From contig NZ_WMKA01000001.1 in the NCBI RefSeq assembly GCF_009711085.1, positions 89,673-153,672 of the forward strand: a stretch of DNA of 64,000 nt, given 5' to 3'. Origin of the DNA: Cellulosimicrobium composti (GTDB lineage: Bacteria; Actinomycetota; Actinomycetes; Actinomycetales; Cellulomonadaceae). Position numbers and translations under genes: made by a program. Positions 24,296-32,089 of this stretch are shown one piece after another (within the stretch, counting starts at the first letter, position 1; each line of letters starts with the position of its first letter). Under the pieces are notes generated by a model, which ran no database searches, had not been told where the DNA came from, and saw nothing but the letters and a program-made list of their open reading frames with translations.

Positions 24296-25036
24296 TCAGG
24301 GCGTCGCGGGGGCCTGGAGGGCCGGCTCGCCGCGCGCGACGAACAGGTGTCGCGCGACGTCGTCGGGCAGGTCCAGGACGACCGGCGCGCCCTCCCCCCG
24401 GACGGTCACCACACCGTCCCCGGCGGACCGCACCACGAGCGTCCGGCGCGGTAGCACCTCGGCCTGCGCGAGGCGCCGGAGCAGGTCGACGTCGACCTGG
24501 ATCGGCTCGCCGATGCGCTGCAGGACGACGCGGACCTCGCCCGCGTCGCGACCGCGCTCGACCAGGTACGACGGCAGCGCGACGACGCCGTCGAGGAAGC
24601 CGACGGCGGGCGGCTGCTCCCCCAGCTCGGGCAGGCCCGGGATCGGGTTGCCGTACGGGTCGAAGTGCGGGTGGTCGAGCAGACCGAGGAGCCGCTCCTC
24701 GACCAGCTCGCTCATGACGTGCTCCCAGCGGCACGCCTCCGTGTGGACGTGCTCCCAGTCGAGCTTGATGACGTCGGTGAGCAGGCGCTCGGCGAGGCGG
24801 TGCTTGCGCATGACGCGGGTCGCCTTGGCGTGGCCGGTGGGCGTGAGCTCGAGGTGCCGGTCGCCCGTGACGACGACGAGACCGTCGCGCTCCATGCGCG
24901 CCACCGTCTGCGACACCGTGGGACCCGAGTGACCGAGACGCTCCGCGATGCGCGCGCGCAGGGGGACGATGCCCTCCTCGACGAGCTCGTAGATCGTCTT
25001 CAGATACATCTCGGTGGTATCGATCAGATCGGTCAC
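24296..25036 (-). CDS. ideR: Iron-dependent repressor, DtxR/IdeR family
   Basis: This Fe(II)-activated repressor controls iron uptake and storage. The 246-residue protein has the DtxR winged helix (about 1-72), dimerisation and metal domain, and an SH3-like C-terminal domain (about 165-235). All metal ligands of the family fall at canonical numbers: Met10, Cys102, Glu105 and His106 (primary site), and His79, Glu83 and His98 (ancillary site). GTG 25036 gives exactly this numbering, which supports the start; GGGAG lies about 8 nt upstream. The C-terminus is about 15 residues longer than in mycobacteria. A manganese-sensing (MntR-like) role is unlikely given Cys102. Confidence 0.95.
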   Translation of the reverse strand: MTDLIDTTEMYLKTIYELVEEGIVPLRARIAERLGHSGPTVSQTVARMERDGLVVVTGDRHLELTPTGHAKATRVMRKHRLAERLLTDVIKLDWEHVHTEACRWEHVMSELVEERLLGLLDHPHFDPYGNPIPGLPELGEQPPAVGFLDGVVALPSYLVERGRDAGEVRVVLQRIGEPIQVDVDLLRRLAQAEVLPRRTLVVRSAGDGVVTVRGEGAPVVLDLPDDVARHLFVARGEPALQAPATP

Positions 25037-25216
25037 GTCACGCTCCCCGTTCGCTCGTCGGCTCCGCGCGCCCGGTCGTCGCTCCCCGCGGGCGCCTGCC
25101 CGCACCACGGGCCGCCGGGGACAGTCTATGGCGAACCCGTGACCGGGCCTGGGGGCCGTCCGGGCACACCCGTGGCGCACCCGCGGACACGGCTGCCGGC
25201 CACGCCCCCGCGCGCG

Positions 25217-25222
25217 TAGGGT
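25217..25222 (+). promoter_or_regulatory. -10 box of serC (leaderless)
   Basis: TAGGGT is followed by 6 nt and then the GTG start of serC at 25229. No ribosome site is present, consistent with leaderless translation. Confidence 0.5.
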
Positions 25223-25228
25223 GACCGC

Positions 25229-26371
25229 GTGCCCGATCCCGCCACCGCCCCGATCACCATCCCCGCCGACCTCCTGCCCGCCGACGGCCGCTTCGGCTCC
25301 GGGCCGAGCAAGGTCCGCGCGGAGCAGGTCCGCGCCCTGTCCGACGCCGGCACGTCCCTGCTCGGCACGTCGCACCGCCAGGCGCCCGTCCGGTCCGTCG
25401 TGCGGCGCGTGCGCGAGGGTCTCGCCGAGCTCTTCTCGCTCCCCGAGGGATACGAGGTCGTGCTCGGCAACGGCGGATCGACGACGTTCTGGGACGTCGC
25501 GACCGCGTGCCTCGTGCGGACCAAGGCCCAGCACGCGGCGTTCGGCGAGTTCGGGGCCAAGTTCGCGGCCGCGACGACGGCCGCGCCGTTCCTCGAGGCG
25601 TCGCAGGTGATCGCCGCCCCGCCCGGCACCGTCGCCCTGCCCGCACCCGCCGACGACGTCGACGTGCACGCGTGGCCGCACAACGAGACCTCGACCGGGG
25701 CCATGGCGCCCGTCGTGCGCGTCCCGGGGTCGCGCGAGCGCGGCGCGCTGACGCTCGTCGACGCCACGTCGGGCGCCGGTGCGCTGCCCGTGGACGTCGC
25801 GGAGACCGACGTCTACTACTTCGCCCCCCAGAAGGTCTTCGGGTCGGACGGCGGCCTGTGGCTCGCGCTGTGCTCCCCCGACGCGCTCGCGCGCGCCGAG
25901 GAGGTCGAGTCGAGCGGCACGCGCTGGGTCCCGGAGTCCCTCTCGCTGCGCGCCGCCGCGGCGAACTCGCGCCAGGACCAGACGCTCAACACGCCCGCCA
26001 TCGCGACGCTCGTCATGCTCGCCGAGCAGGTCGAGTGGATCCTCGGCCACGGCGGCCTCGCGTGGGCCGCGGCCCGCTCCGCCGAGTCGGCCGCGCACCT
26101 CTACGGCTGGGCCGAGGAGCGCGAGTGGGCGACGCCGTTCGTCGCCGACCCGGCCGAGCGCTCCACCGTGGTGGGCACGATCGACCTCGACGAGACGATC
26201 GACGCGACCGCCGTCGTGTCGACGCTGCGCGCCCACGGCGTCCTCGACGTCTTCCCCTACCGCAAGCTCGGCCGCAACCAGCTCCGCGTCGCGATGTTCC
26301 CCGCGATCGACCCCGACGACGTCCGCGCCCTCACCGCCTGCGTCGACCACGTCGTGTCCCGCCTCGCCTGA
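25229..26371 (+). CDS. serC: Phosphoserine aminotransferase
   Basis: This PLP enzyme makes 3-phosphoserine from 3-phosphohydroxypyruvate and glutamate (serine and, indirectly, pyridoxal phosphate synthesis). The 380-residue protein is of the mycobacterial SerC type: FGSGPSKVRAEQVRAL near residue 22, TSHRQAPV, GNGGSTTFWD, HNETSTG, DATSGAGALPVD, and the PLP-lysine in YYFAPQKVFGSDGGLW (Lys at about 200). KLGRNQLRVAMFP marks the C-terminal domain. It is a single gene with its own leaderless-type promoter. A weak hairpin (CGAGGCGG/CCGCCTCG, 26395-26411) follows. Confidence 0.96.
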   Translation: MPDPATAPITIPADLLPADGRFGSGPSKVRAEQVRALSDAGTSLLGTSHRQAPVRSVVRRVREGLAELFSLPEGYEVVLGNGGSTTFWDVATACLVRTKAQHAAFGEFGAKFAAATTAAPFLEASQVIAAPPGTVALPAPADDVDVHAWPHNETSTGAMAPVVRVPGSRERGALTLVDATSGAGALPVDVAETDVYYFAPQKVFGSDGGLWLALCSPDALARAEEVESSGTRWVPESLSLRAAAANSRQDQTLNTPAIATLVMLAEQVEWILGHGGLAWAAARSAESAAHLYGWAEEREWATPFVADPAERSTVVGTIDLDETIDATAVVSTLRAHGVLDVFPYRKLGRNQLRVAMFPAIDPDDVRALTACVDHVVSRLA

Positions 26372-26509
26372 CGACGGCGCGGTCCGGGCCAGCGCGAGGC
26401 GGACCGCCTCGGCAGGTGACGGGACAGCGGCGGTCGCGGCGGCCGTGCCCCGTCAGCCCTCCGCGCGACCGCGCGGGCTGTCGCGCACCGGAAACGAGCG
26501 CGACGCGGC

Positions 26510-27856
26510 TCAGGCCGCGCGGGCGATCTCCTCCGCGTCCTCGACCCCGAGCCGGCGTCGCGTCTCGGCGCGGGCGGACCGGTCGACGGGGGTCCCGGCG
26601 TCGAGGTAGCGCACGACGAGGTGCGGGCGCTGCAGGACGCGGTAGCGGACCTCGAGGCGCCAGTTGCGGACGGCCCACGCGGCGGCGCCGACGGCGACGA
26701 GGCCGGCGGTGATGGAGCCGACGCCGATGGCCCAGCGGGGGCCCCACGCCTCGGCGATCCAGCCGACGAGCGGCGAGCCGACGGGCGTCGCGCCGAGGAA
26801 CACGATCATGTAGAGCGACATGACGCGTCCGCGCATGACCGGGTCGACGGACATCTGGATCGTGGAGTTGGCGGCGGTCATCATCGTGAGCGACGCGAGG
26901 CCGACGGGGATGCACGCGAGCGCGAAGCTCGCGTAGGTGGGCATGAGGGCCATGACGCCGGTGGCGACGGCGAACCCGAAGGCGGAGCCGATGACGAGCC
27001 GGACGCGCGGCCGTTCGCGCCGCGCGGCGAGCAGGGCGCCGGTGAGGGAGCCGATGGCGAGGACGGACCCGAGGATCCCGTACTCGCCGGGGCCCATGCC
27101 GAACTCGACCTTGGCCATCATCGCGGACGTGAGCTGGAAGTTGAGGCCGAACGTGGACACGACGCCGACGACGACCATGATGACGACGATGTCGGTCCGC
27201 CGTCGCACGTACCGGATGCCCTCGCGGATCTGGCCCTTCTCGCGGGGCGCGCTGGGGAGCACGTGGAGCTCGCGCGTGCGCATGGAGGCGAGGGCGAGGA
27301 TGGTCGCGCCGAAGGTCACGCCGTTGATGATGAACAGCCAGCCGGAGCCGACGGCGGCGATGAGCAGGCCGGCGACGCCGGGGCCGACGAGGCGTGCGGC
27401 GTTGAACGACGCGCTGTTGAGCCCGACGGCGTTGGACAGCTTGTCGGCGGGGACCATCTCGGCGACGAACGTCTGGCGCACGGGGTTGTCGAAGGCGGTG
27501 ACGACGCCGAGCAGGCCGGCGAACACGTAGACGTGCCAGAGCTGGACGTGCCCGGAGAGCACGAGCGCGCCGAGGCCGAGCGCGAGCAGTCCCATGGCGC
27601 CCTGCGTGGCCATGAGGAGGCGGCGGCGCGGGAGGCGGTCGGCGAGCAGCCCGGCCCACGCGGACAGCGCGAGCACGGGCGCGAACTGGAGCGCGGTGAC
27701 GACGCCGACGGCGATGCCGGAGCTGTCGGTGAGGTCGCTGAGGACGAGCCAGTCCTGCGCGACGCGCTGCATCCAGGTGCCGACGTTCGCGACGAGCGCG
27801 GCGCCGAACCAGATCCGGTAGTTGTGGTGCTTGAGGGAGGAGAACGTCGCGCTCAT
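26510..27856 (-). CDS. MFS transporter (EntS/DHA3-type exporter)
   Basis: The 448-residue twelve-helix major facilitator opens with FSSLKHHNYRIWFGAALVANVGTWMQRVAQDWLVL, characteristic of the EntS/DHA3 export group, and carries the A-motif-like GLLADRLPRRRLLMATQ between helices 2 and 3. It probably exports a drug or siderophore-like compound. Its ATG overlaps the stop of the upstream MarR gene by 4 nt (ATGA), so MarR presumably represses both genes until a ligand releases it. The closeness to ideR is noted, but no iron box was seen. Confidence 0.92.
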   Translation of the reverse strand: MSATFSSLKHHNYRIWFGAALVANVGTWMQRVAQDWLVLSDLTDSSGIAVGVVTALQFAPVLALSAWAGLLADRLPRRRLLMATQGAMGLLALGLGALVLSGHVQLWHVYVFAGLLGVVTAFDNPVRQTFVAEMVPADKLSNAVGLNSASFNAARLVGPGVAGLLIAAVGSGWLFIINGVTFGATILALASMRTRELHVLPSAPREKGQIREGIRYVRRRTDIVVIMVVVGVVSTFGLNFQLTSAMMAKVEFGMGPGEYGILGSVLAIGSLTGALLAARRERPRVRLVIGSAFGFAVATGVMALMPTYASFALACIPVGLASLTMMTAANSTIQMSVDPVMRGRVMSLYMIVFLGATPVGSPLVGWIAEAWGPRWAIGVGSITAGLVAVGAAAWAVRNWRLEVRYRVLQRPHLVVRYLDAGTPVDRSARAETRRRLGVEDAEEIARAA

Positions 27857-28311
27857 CGGGCGGCGATCCGGGTCAACAGGTCACTGGCGCGGGCCAAGGT
27901 CTCTCTTTCGTCGGGGGTGAGGGAGGACAGCTGCTGCGTGAGCCACGCGTCCCGGCGGCGGCGGGTCTCCTTGACCTCGCGCACGCCGGCGTCGGTGAGG
28001 CGGACGACGACCTGGCGGCGGTCGGTGGCGTGCTCGCCCTTCTCGACGAGGCCCATCTCGGCGAGGGCGTTGACGGCGCGGGTCATGCTCGGCGGGCGGA
28101 CGCGCTCGTGCGCAGCGAGCTCGCCGGGGGACATCGCGCCGTGCTTGTGGAGCACGGTGAGGACGCCGAACTGGCCCTCGGGGAGGTCGGCCTCGCCGCG
28201 CTGGGCGCGCAGTCGGCGCGACACGCGCGTGAGGGCGACGCGGAGCTCGCCGCCGAGGGTCGCGGGCCGGCACTGGTTCCGGGTGGGCGCAGTGGGGTCC
28301 GCAGCAGGCAT
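27853..28311 (-). CDS. MarR family transcriptional regulator
   Basis: The 152-residue repressor has a MarR winged helix: FGVLTVLHKHGAMSPGELAAHERVRPPSMTRAVNALAEMGLVEK at about residues 47-92, then the wing ATDRRQVVVRLTDAG. Dimerisation helices lie at both ends. ATG 28311 is 6 nt after a -10-like TAAGGT, suggesting a leaderless mRNA, and the promoter carries an inverted repeat. It is first in the operon with the MFS exporter gene, the classic arrangement for ligand-induced efflux. Confidence 0.94.
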   Translation of the reverse strand: MPAADPTAPTRNQCRPATLGGELRVALTRVSRRLRAQRGEADLPEGQFGVLTVLHKHGAMSPGELAAHERVRPPSMTRAVNALAEMGLVEKGEHATDRRQVVVRLTDAGVREVKETRRRRDAWLTQQLSSLTPDERETLARASDLLTRIAAR

Positions 28312-28315
28312 ATAC

Positions 28316-28342
28316 TTACCTTAACTCATTACCTTGGGTAAT
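28316..28342 (-). promoter_or_regulatory. marR-MFS promoter and MarR operator
   Basis: ATTACC-TTG-GGTAAT (28328-28342) is a perfect 6-bp inverted repeat, and TTACCTT occurs twice (28316-28322 and 28329-28335). On the minus strand TAAGGT (28323-28318) lies 6 nt before the ATG of marR, so the dyad sits just upstream of and over the promoter. The AT content is well above background. Confidence 0.65.
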
Positions 28343-28394
28343 GAAAGAGACGCAGGTCACCCCGGGTGGCGCGGGTGGGCGGCCGCGGGCGCCG

Positions 28395-29744
28395 TCAGGG
28401 CACGTAGGCGACGACGACGCGGCCCTCGCCGCGCACGGCGACCGCACCCGTCGCGTGGGGCACGAACACCGACTCGCCGCGTGCCAGGACGGTCCGGACC
28501 GACGCACCGTGGTCGGCCCCGGCGAGCGACACGGAGCCGTCGAGGCACAGCACGACGCGCGGGCCGGCGTCGGGCAGGGGCACGGCCTCGTCGCCCGCCA
28601 CCCGCCCCGCGCGCAGCGCGAACTCCGCGACGGGCGGGCGGTAGGTCGTGAGCCCCGTGCCGTCGTCGATGACCCGCGGGCGGGCGGCGGGCCCGGGCGT
28701 GCACGTCGCGCACTCGAGCAGCGCGTCGACGTCGACGAGCTTGCGCGTGAGCCCGGCGCGCAGCACGTTGTCCGAGCTCGCCATGATCTCGACCGCGCAC
28801 CCGGACAGGTAGGCGTGCACGTGCCCCGACGGGACGAACATCGACTCGCCGGGCGCGAGGGTCACGCGGTTGAGCATGAGCGAGACGACGGCGCCCGGGT
28901 CGCCCGGGTGCTGCTCGGCGAGCGCCAGGACCGTCGTGTCCGCGCGGCGCGACGACCGTCCCCGGCCGCCGTCGTCCGGCCCGCGCTCGGCGCGCGCCCG
29001 CACGGACGCGACGGTCCGCGCGAGGTCGGCCGCGAGGTCGGGCTCGGAGCGCGCGTGCAGCGCGAGCGTGAACGCCTCGCGGACGCCCGCCTCCGTCGGG
29101 CGTGCCTCGAGCGCCGCCCGCATCCGGGCGACGAGCCCGCCGTCGAGCCCGTCGAGCAGCTCGAGGATGCGCCGGGGCCGCCGGAAGCCCGAGAGCCCCT
29201 CGAAGCGCGTCAGCGCGACGACCATCTCGGGCTTGTGCTGGTCGTCGTGGAAGCTGCGCAGCGGCGAGTCGCGCGCGACGCCCTCCCGGTTCTCGCGGTT
29301 GAACCCTGCGCGCGCGAGGTGCGGGCGCGGGTGCACCTGGAGCGAGAGCGCGCGCTCGGCGGCGAGCACCTTGAGGAGGAACGGGAGGCGCGGGCCGTAC
29401 TGGTCGAGCACCCGCTGCCCCAGGACCCGCACCGGGTCCGTGCGCACGAGGTCGACGAGCGTGCCCGGACCGGCGCCGGAGGGCGCGCCCTCGCCGGGGC
29501 GCAGCGCGCCGTCGGGCACGACGCGCGACGGCGCGAGCGGGTGCGCGCCCATCCAGAGCTCGGCCGCCGGACGGCCGTCCGGTTCCACCCCCAGGAGGTC
29601 CTGGATGGCCGACGTCGAGCCCCAGTCGTACGGCTGGACGGTGTTCTCCAGCCGGTAGAACGCGGGCGGACGAGCCGCGGCGGAGACGTCGACCGACGCC
29701 GGTGCGCCGGTCGGCTCGCCGCGCTCGTCCGCCTCGCTCGTCAT
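28395..29744 (-). CDS. manA: Mannose-6-phosphate isomerase, class I
   Basis: This zinc enzyme interconverts mannose-6-phosphate and fructose-6-phosphate, feeding GDP-mannose for glycans. The 449-residue protein has the opening NTVQPYDWGSTSAIQDLLG, AELWMGAHP, zinc ligands in LSLQVHPRPHLA and HKPEMVVAL, and GHVHAYLSGCAVEIMASSDNVLRAGLT in the catalytic part, followed by a C-terminal cupin-like region. The internal Arg-rich insert at about 265-275 is lineage specific. It has a leaderless-type promoter whose -10 overlaps the stop of the NCS2 gene upstream. It could support the exopolysaccharide genes nearby (inference). Confidence 0.94.
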   Translation of the reverse strand: MTSEADERGEPTGAPASVDVSAAARPPAFYRLENTVQPYDWGSTSAIQDLLGVEPDGRPAAELWMGAHPLAPSRVVPDGALRPGEGAPSGAGPGTLVDLVRTDPVRVLGQRVLDQYGPRLPFLLKVLAAERALSLQVHPRPHLARAGFNRENREGVARDSPLRSFHDDQHKPEMVVALTRFEGLSGFRRPRRILELLDGLDGGLVARMRAALEARPTEAGVREAFTLALHARSEPDLAADLARTVASVRARAERGPDDGGRGRSSRRADTTVLALAEQHPGDPGAVVSLMLNRVTLAPGESMFVPSGHVHAYLSGCAVEIMASSDNVLRAGLTRKLVDVDALLECATCTPGPAARPRVIDDGTGLTTYRPPVAEFALRAGRVAGDEAVPLPDAGPRVVLCLDGSVSLAGADHGASVRTVLARGESVFVPHATGAVAVRGEGRVVVAYVP

Positions 29745-29750
29745 GTGCCG

Positions 29751-29756
29751 AGCCTA
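29751..29756 (-). promoter_or_regulatory. -10 box of manA overlapping the NCS2 stop codon
   Basis: On the minus strand TAGGCT begins with the TAG stop of the upstream NCS2 gene and is followed by 6 nt and the manA ATG. The layout is the same as at rocD/aminotransferase (18552). Confidence 0.5.
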
Positions 29757-31229
29757 GAGGCCCAGGACCTCCCGGATCGGGCCGAGGAGGAAGTAGACGA
29801 GGAACATCACCGACGCGACCCACATGAGCGGGTGGATCGCACGGACCTTGCCGAGCGCGAGCTTGATGACGACGAACGCGAGGAAGCCCGCGCCGATGCC
29901 GTCCGCGATGGAGTACGTGAACGGCATGACGATGATCGTGAGGAACGCCGGGATGGCGATCTCGACGTTCTTCCACGAGATGCCGGCGATCTGCGTCATC
30001 ATGAGGAACCCGACGAAGACGAGCGCGGGCGCGGCCGCCTCGTAGGGCACGAGCGCGACGAGCGGCGACAGGAACGTCGCGAGGAGGAACGCGACGCCCG
30101 TGACGACGGACGCGAGACCCGTGCGCGCGCCCTCGCCCGCGCCGGTCGTGGACTCGACGAAGCTCGTGTTCGACGACACCGAGCCCGCACCTCCCGCGGC
30201 GGCGGCGATCGAGTCGACGACGAGGATGGCGCGCGAGCGCGGCGGGACGCCCTCGGCGTCGTTGAGCCGCGCCTCGGCGCCGACGGCGACCATGGTGCCC
30301 ATCGTGTCGAAGAAGTCCGCGAGCAGCAGCGAGAACACCAGCAGGATCACGGTGACGGTCGCGATGTTCTGGAACGAGCCCAGGAGCGAGAACTGGCCGA
30401 GGAGGCCGAAGTCCGGGACCTGCACGACGCCGTCGAACGTCGGGGCGTTGAGGTTGAAGCCGTTCGGGTTCGAGCCGTCGGGCGCCTTGGCGCCGATGTG
30501 GAGGGTGTTCTCCAGCGCGACGGCGAGCGCGGTCGCCGTGAGGATCGCGACGAGCAGCGCGCCCTTGACCTTGCGGACCCACAGCACGATCGTCAGCACG
30601 AGGCCGACGACGAACACGAGGATCGGCCACGTGCCGAGGTTGCCGAGCGCGAGGAGCGTGCCGCTGCCCGCGGTGACGAAGCCGGCGTTGACGAGGCCGA
30701 TGAGCGCGATGAAGAGGCCGATGCCCACGCTGATCGCCGTCTTGAGCTCGACGGGGACCGCGCGGAAGACCGCCTCGCGGAAGCCGGTGAGCACGAGCAG
30801 CAGGATGATGAGGCCCTCGATGACCACGAGGCCCATCGCGTCGGCCCACGTGACGCCGGGGAGCGAGGCGATCGAGTACGCGACGACCGCGTTGAGGCCG
30901 AGCCCGGCGGCCAGGCCGAGCGGGAAGTTCGCGAACACGCCCATGGCGATCGTCATGACGCCCGCGACGAGCGCGGTGGCCGCCGCGATCTTGCCGAAGT
31001 CGGGCGCGTCACCCCCGCCGAGGAACTGGCCGGTGCCGTCCTGGACGGTCCCGATGATCAGCGGGTTCAGCACGACGATGTACGCCATCGCGAAGAACGT
31101 GACGAGACCGCCACGGATCTCGGTGCCGATCGTCGAGCCGCGCTCGGTGATCTTGAAGAAGCGGTCGATCGCGCCGGTCGCAGGGGGCAGCGCCTGCTCG
31201 TCCTCGTGGACGGAGGTGGGGGTGGACAT
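29754..31229 (-). CDS. NCS2 family purine permease (AzgA/PbuG type)
   Basis: The 491-residue integral membrane protein has about 12-14 helices and opens with DRFFKITERGSTIGTEIRGGLVTFFAMAYIVVLNP, diagnostic of the AzgA/PbuG branch that imports adenine, guanine or hypoxanthine by proton symport. GLGLNAVVAYSI and SSNTSFVESTTGAGEGARTGLASVVTG (split around residue 355) contain the conserved substrate-site residues of the branch. ATG 31229 has no strong ribosome site. No purine riboswitch was found in the 82-nt upstream gap. Confidence 0.93.
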   Translation of the reverse strand: MSTPTSVHEDEQALPPATGAIDRFFKITERGSTIGTEIRGGLVTFFAMAYIVVLNPLIIGTVQDGTGQFLGGGDAPDFGKIAAATALVAGVMTIAMGVFANFPLGLAAGLGLNAVVAYSIASLPGVTWADAMGLVVIEGLIILLLVLTGFREAVFRAVPVELKTAISVGIGLFIALIGLVNAGFVTAGSGTLLALGNLGTWPILVFVVGLVLTIVLWVRKVKGALLVAILTATALAVALENTLHIGAKAPDGSNPNGFNLNAPTFDGVVQVPDFGLLGQFSLLGSFQNIATVTVILLVFSLLLADFFDTMGTMVAVGAEARLNDAEGVPPRSRAILVVDSIAAAAGGAGSVSSNTSFVESTTGAGEGARTGLASVVTGVAFLLATFLSPLVALVPYEAAAPALVFVGFLMMTQIAGISWKNVEIAIPAFLTIIVMPFTYSIADGIGAGFLAFVVIKLALGKVRAIHPLMWVASVMFLVYFLLGPIREVLGL

Positions 31230-31311
31230 GGGGAGAATGCTGCCAGAACCGTGTCACCGCCACGTAAACGCCCGCACTCCGGCGTGCGGCGCGCGAGGGC
31301 GTCTGCCCACG

Positions 31312-32049
31312 TCAGGCGGCGCCGACGGCGGCGAGCGGCACCCCGGGTGTGCTCGACGCCACGCCCCGCGCGTCGCCGTCGTCCGCGCCCGCGAGCACCG
31401 CGTCGCCCGGGCGCGGCGTCCCGTGGCCGTGGCCCAGGTCCTCCGCGGTCGCAAGATCGGTGACGAACCGGGGCGCACCCGTCGCGAGCTGGACGGCGTG
31501 GAGCGCGTCGAGGATCGCGCTCGCGCGCTCCCCCGCCGGGCCGTCCGGCACGCCGTGCACGAGGCGGGCCGGCCGCAGGAGGTCGACGACCGCGTGCCCC
31601 GGCCGGTGCTCGTCGGGCACCCAGGCGACGGTCGCGCGGACGCCGTCGGCGGCGAGTCCCGCCGCGAGCCGCTCGGCCGTGCCGGCGGGGACGCGCGCCC
31701 GCCCCACGACGAGCTCGCCCGGGCCGAGGTGCGGCGCGAGGTCGTCGAGCGCGTCGCGGAGCGCCGCCACGCGCGACGCGCCGTCGAGGCCCGCGCCCGC
31801 GCCGACGCACAGGAGGTGCACCCGCGCCCCGGCGACCGCCGTCCGGTCGGTCGTGGGGCGCAGGCGTCCGCTCACGAGGCCCAGCGCGAGGAGTCGGTGG
31901 AGCCGCGGCTCGGCGGTGGTCAGGCCGGTGCGGAGCGCGTCGAGCGCGCGGGCGTCCGTGTCGTGGAGGACGACCTCATGACCCGCCGCCGCGAGGCACG
32001 CGGCGTGGAGGACGCCCCGACGACCGCATCCCGAGACCGAGACCCGCAC
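31312..32049 (-). CDS. Truncated UDP-glucose dehydrogenase-like Rossmann protein
   Basis: The 245-residue protein matches only the N-terminal NAD-binding domain of UDP-glucose/GDP-mannose dehydrogenases: SGCGRRGVLHAACLAAAGHEVVLHD at residues 6-30, GRLRPTTDRTAV, HLLCVGAGA, LDDLAPHLGPGELVVGRARVPAGTAERLA. The central and C-terminal domains with the catalytic Cys are absent, and the last 45 residues do not resemble the family. It is therefore unlikely to be an active dehydrogenase; it may be a remnant or a binding protein. GTG 32049 has a strong GGAGGAGG upstream, so it is translated. It follows the sugar transferase gene by 40 nt in the same direction. Confidence 0.72.
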   Translation of the reverse strand: MRVSVSGCGRRGVLHAACLAAAGHEVVLHDTDARALDALRTGLTTAEPRLHRLLALGLVSGRLRPTTDRTAVAGARVHLLCVGAGAGLDGASRVAALRDALDDLAPHLGPGELVVGRARVPAGTAERLAAGLAADGVRATVAWVPDEHRPGHAVVDLLRPARLVHGVPDGPAGERASAILDALHAVQLATGAPRFVTDLATAEDLGHGHGTPRPGDAVLAGADDGDARGVASSTPGVPLAAVGAA

Positions 32050-32089
32050 GGCGCACCTCCTCCCACCGGTTCCGCACCCTCGGCCGGCC

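Noticed and set aside
26395-26460. Terminator between serC and the MFS gene
   Set aside because: CGAGGCGG/CCGCCTCG is symmetric but leaves almost no loop, and the following stem is imperfect; too weak to list as a feature.
31230-31311. Purine riboswitch upstream of the NCS2 permease
   Set aside because: The 82-nt gap lacks the conserved three-way-junction sequences.
28341-31463. A 1040-codon plus-strand open frame opposite manA and the NCS2 permease
   Set aside because: It lies antisense to two conserved genes, lacks any domain and starts inside the MarR operator.
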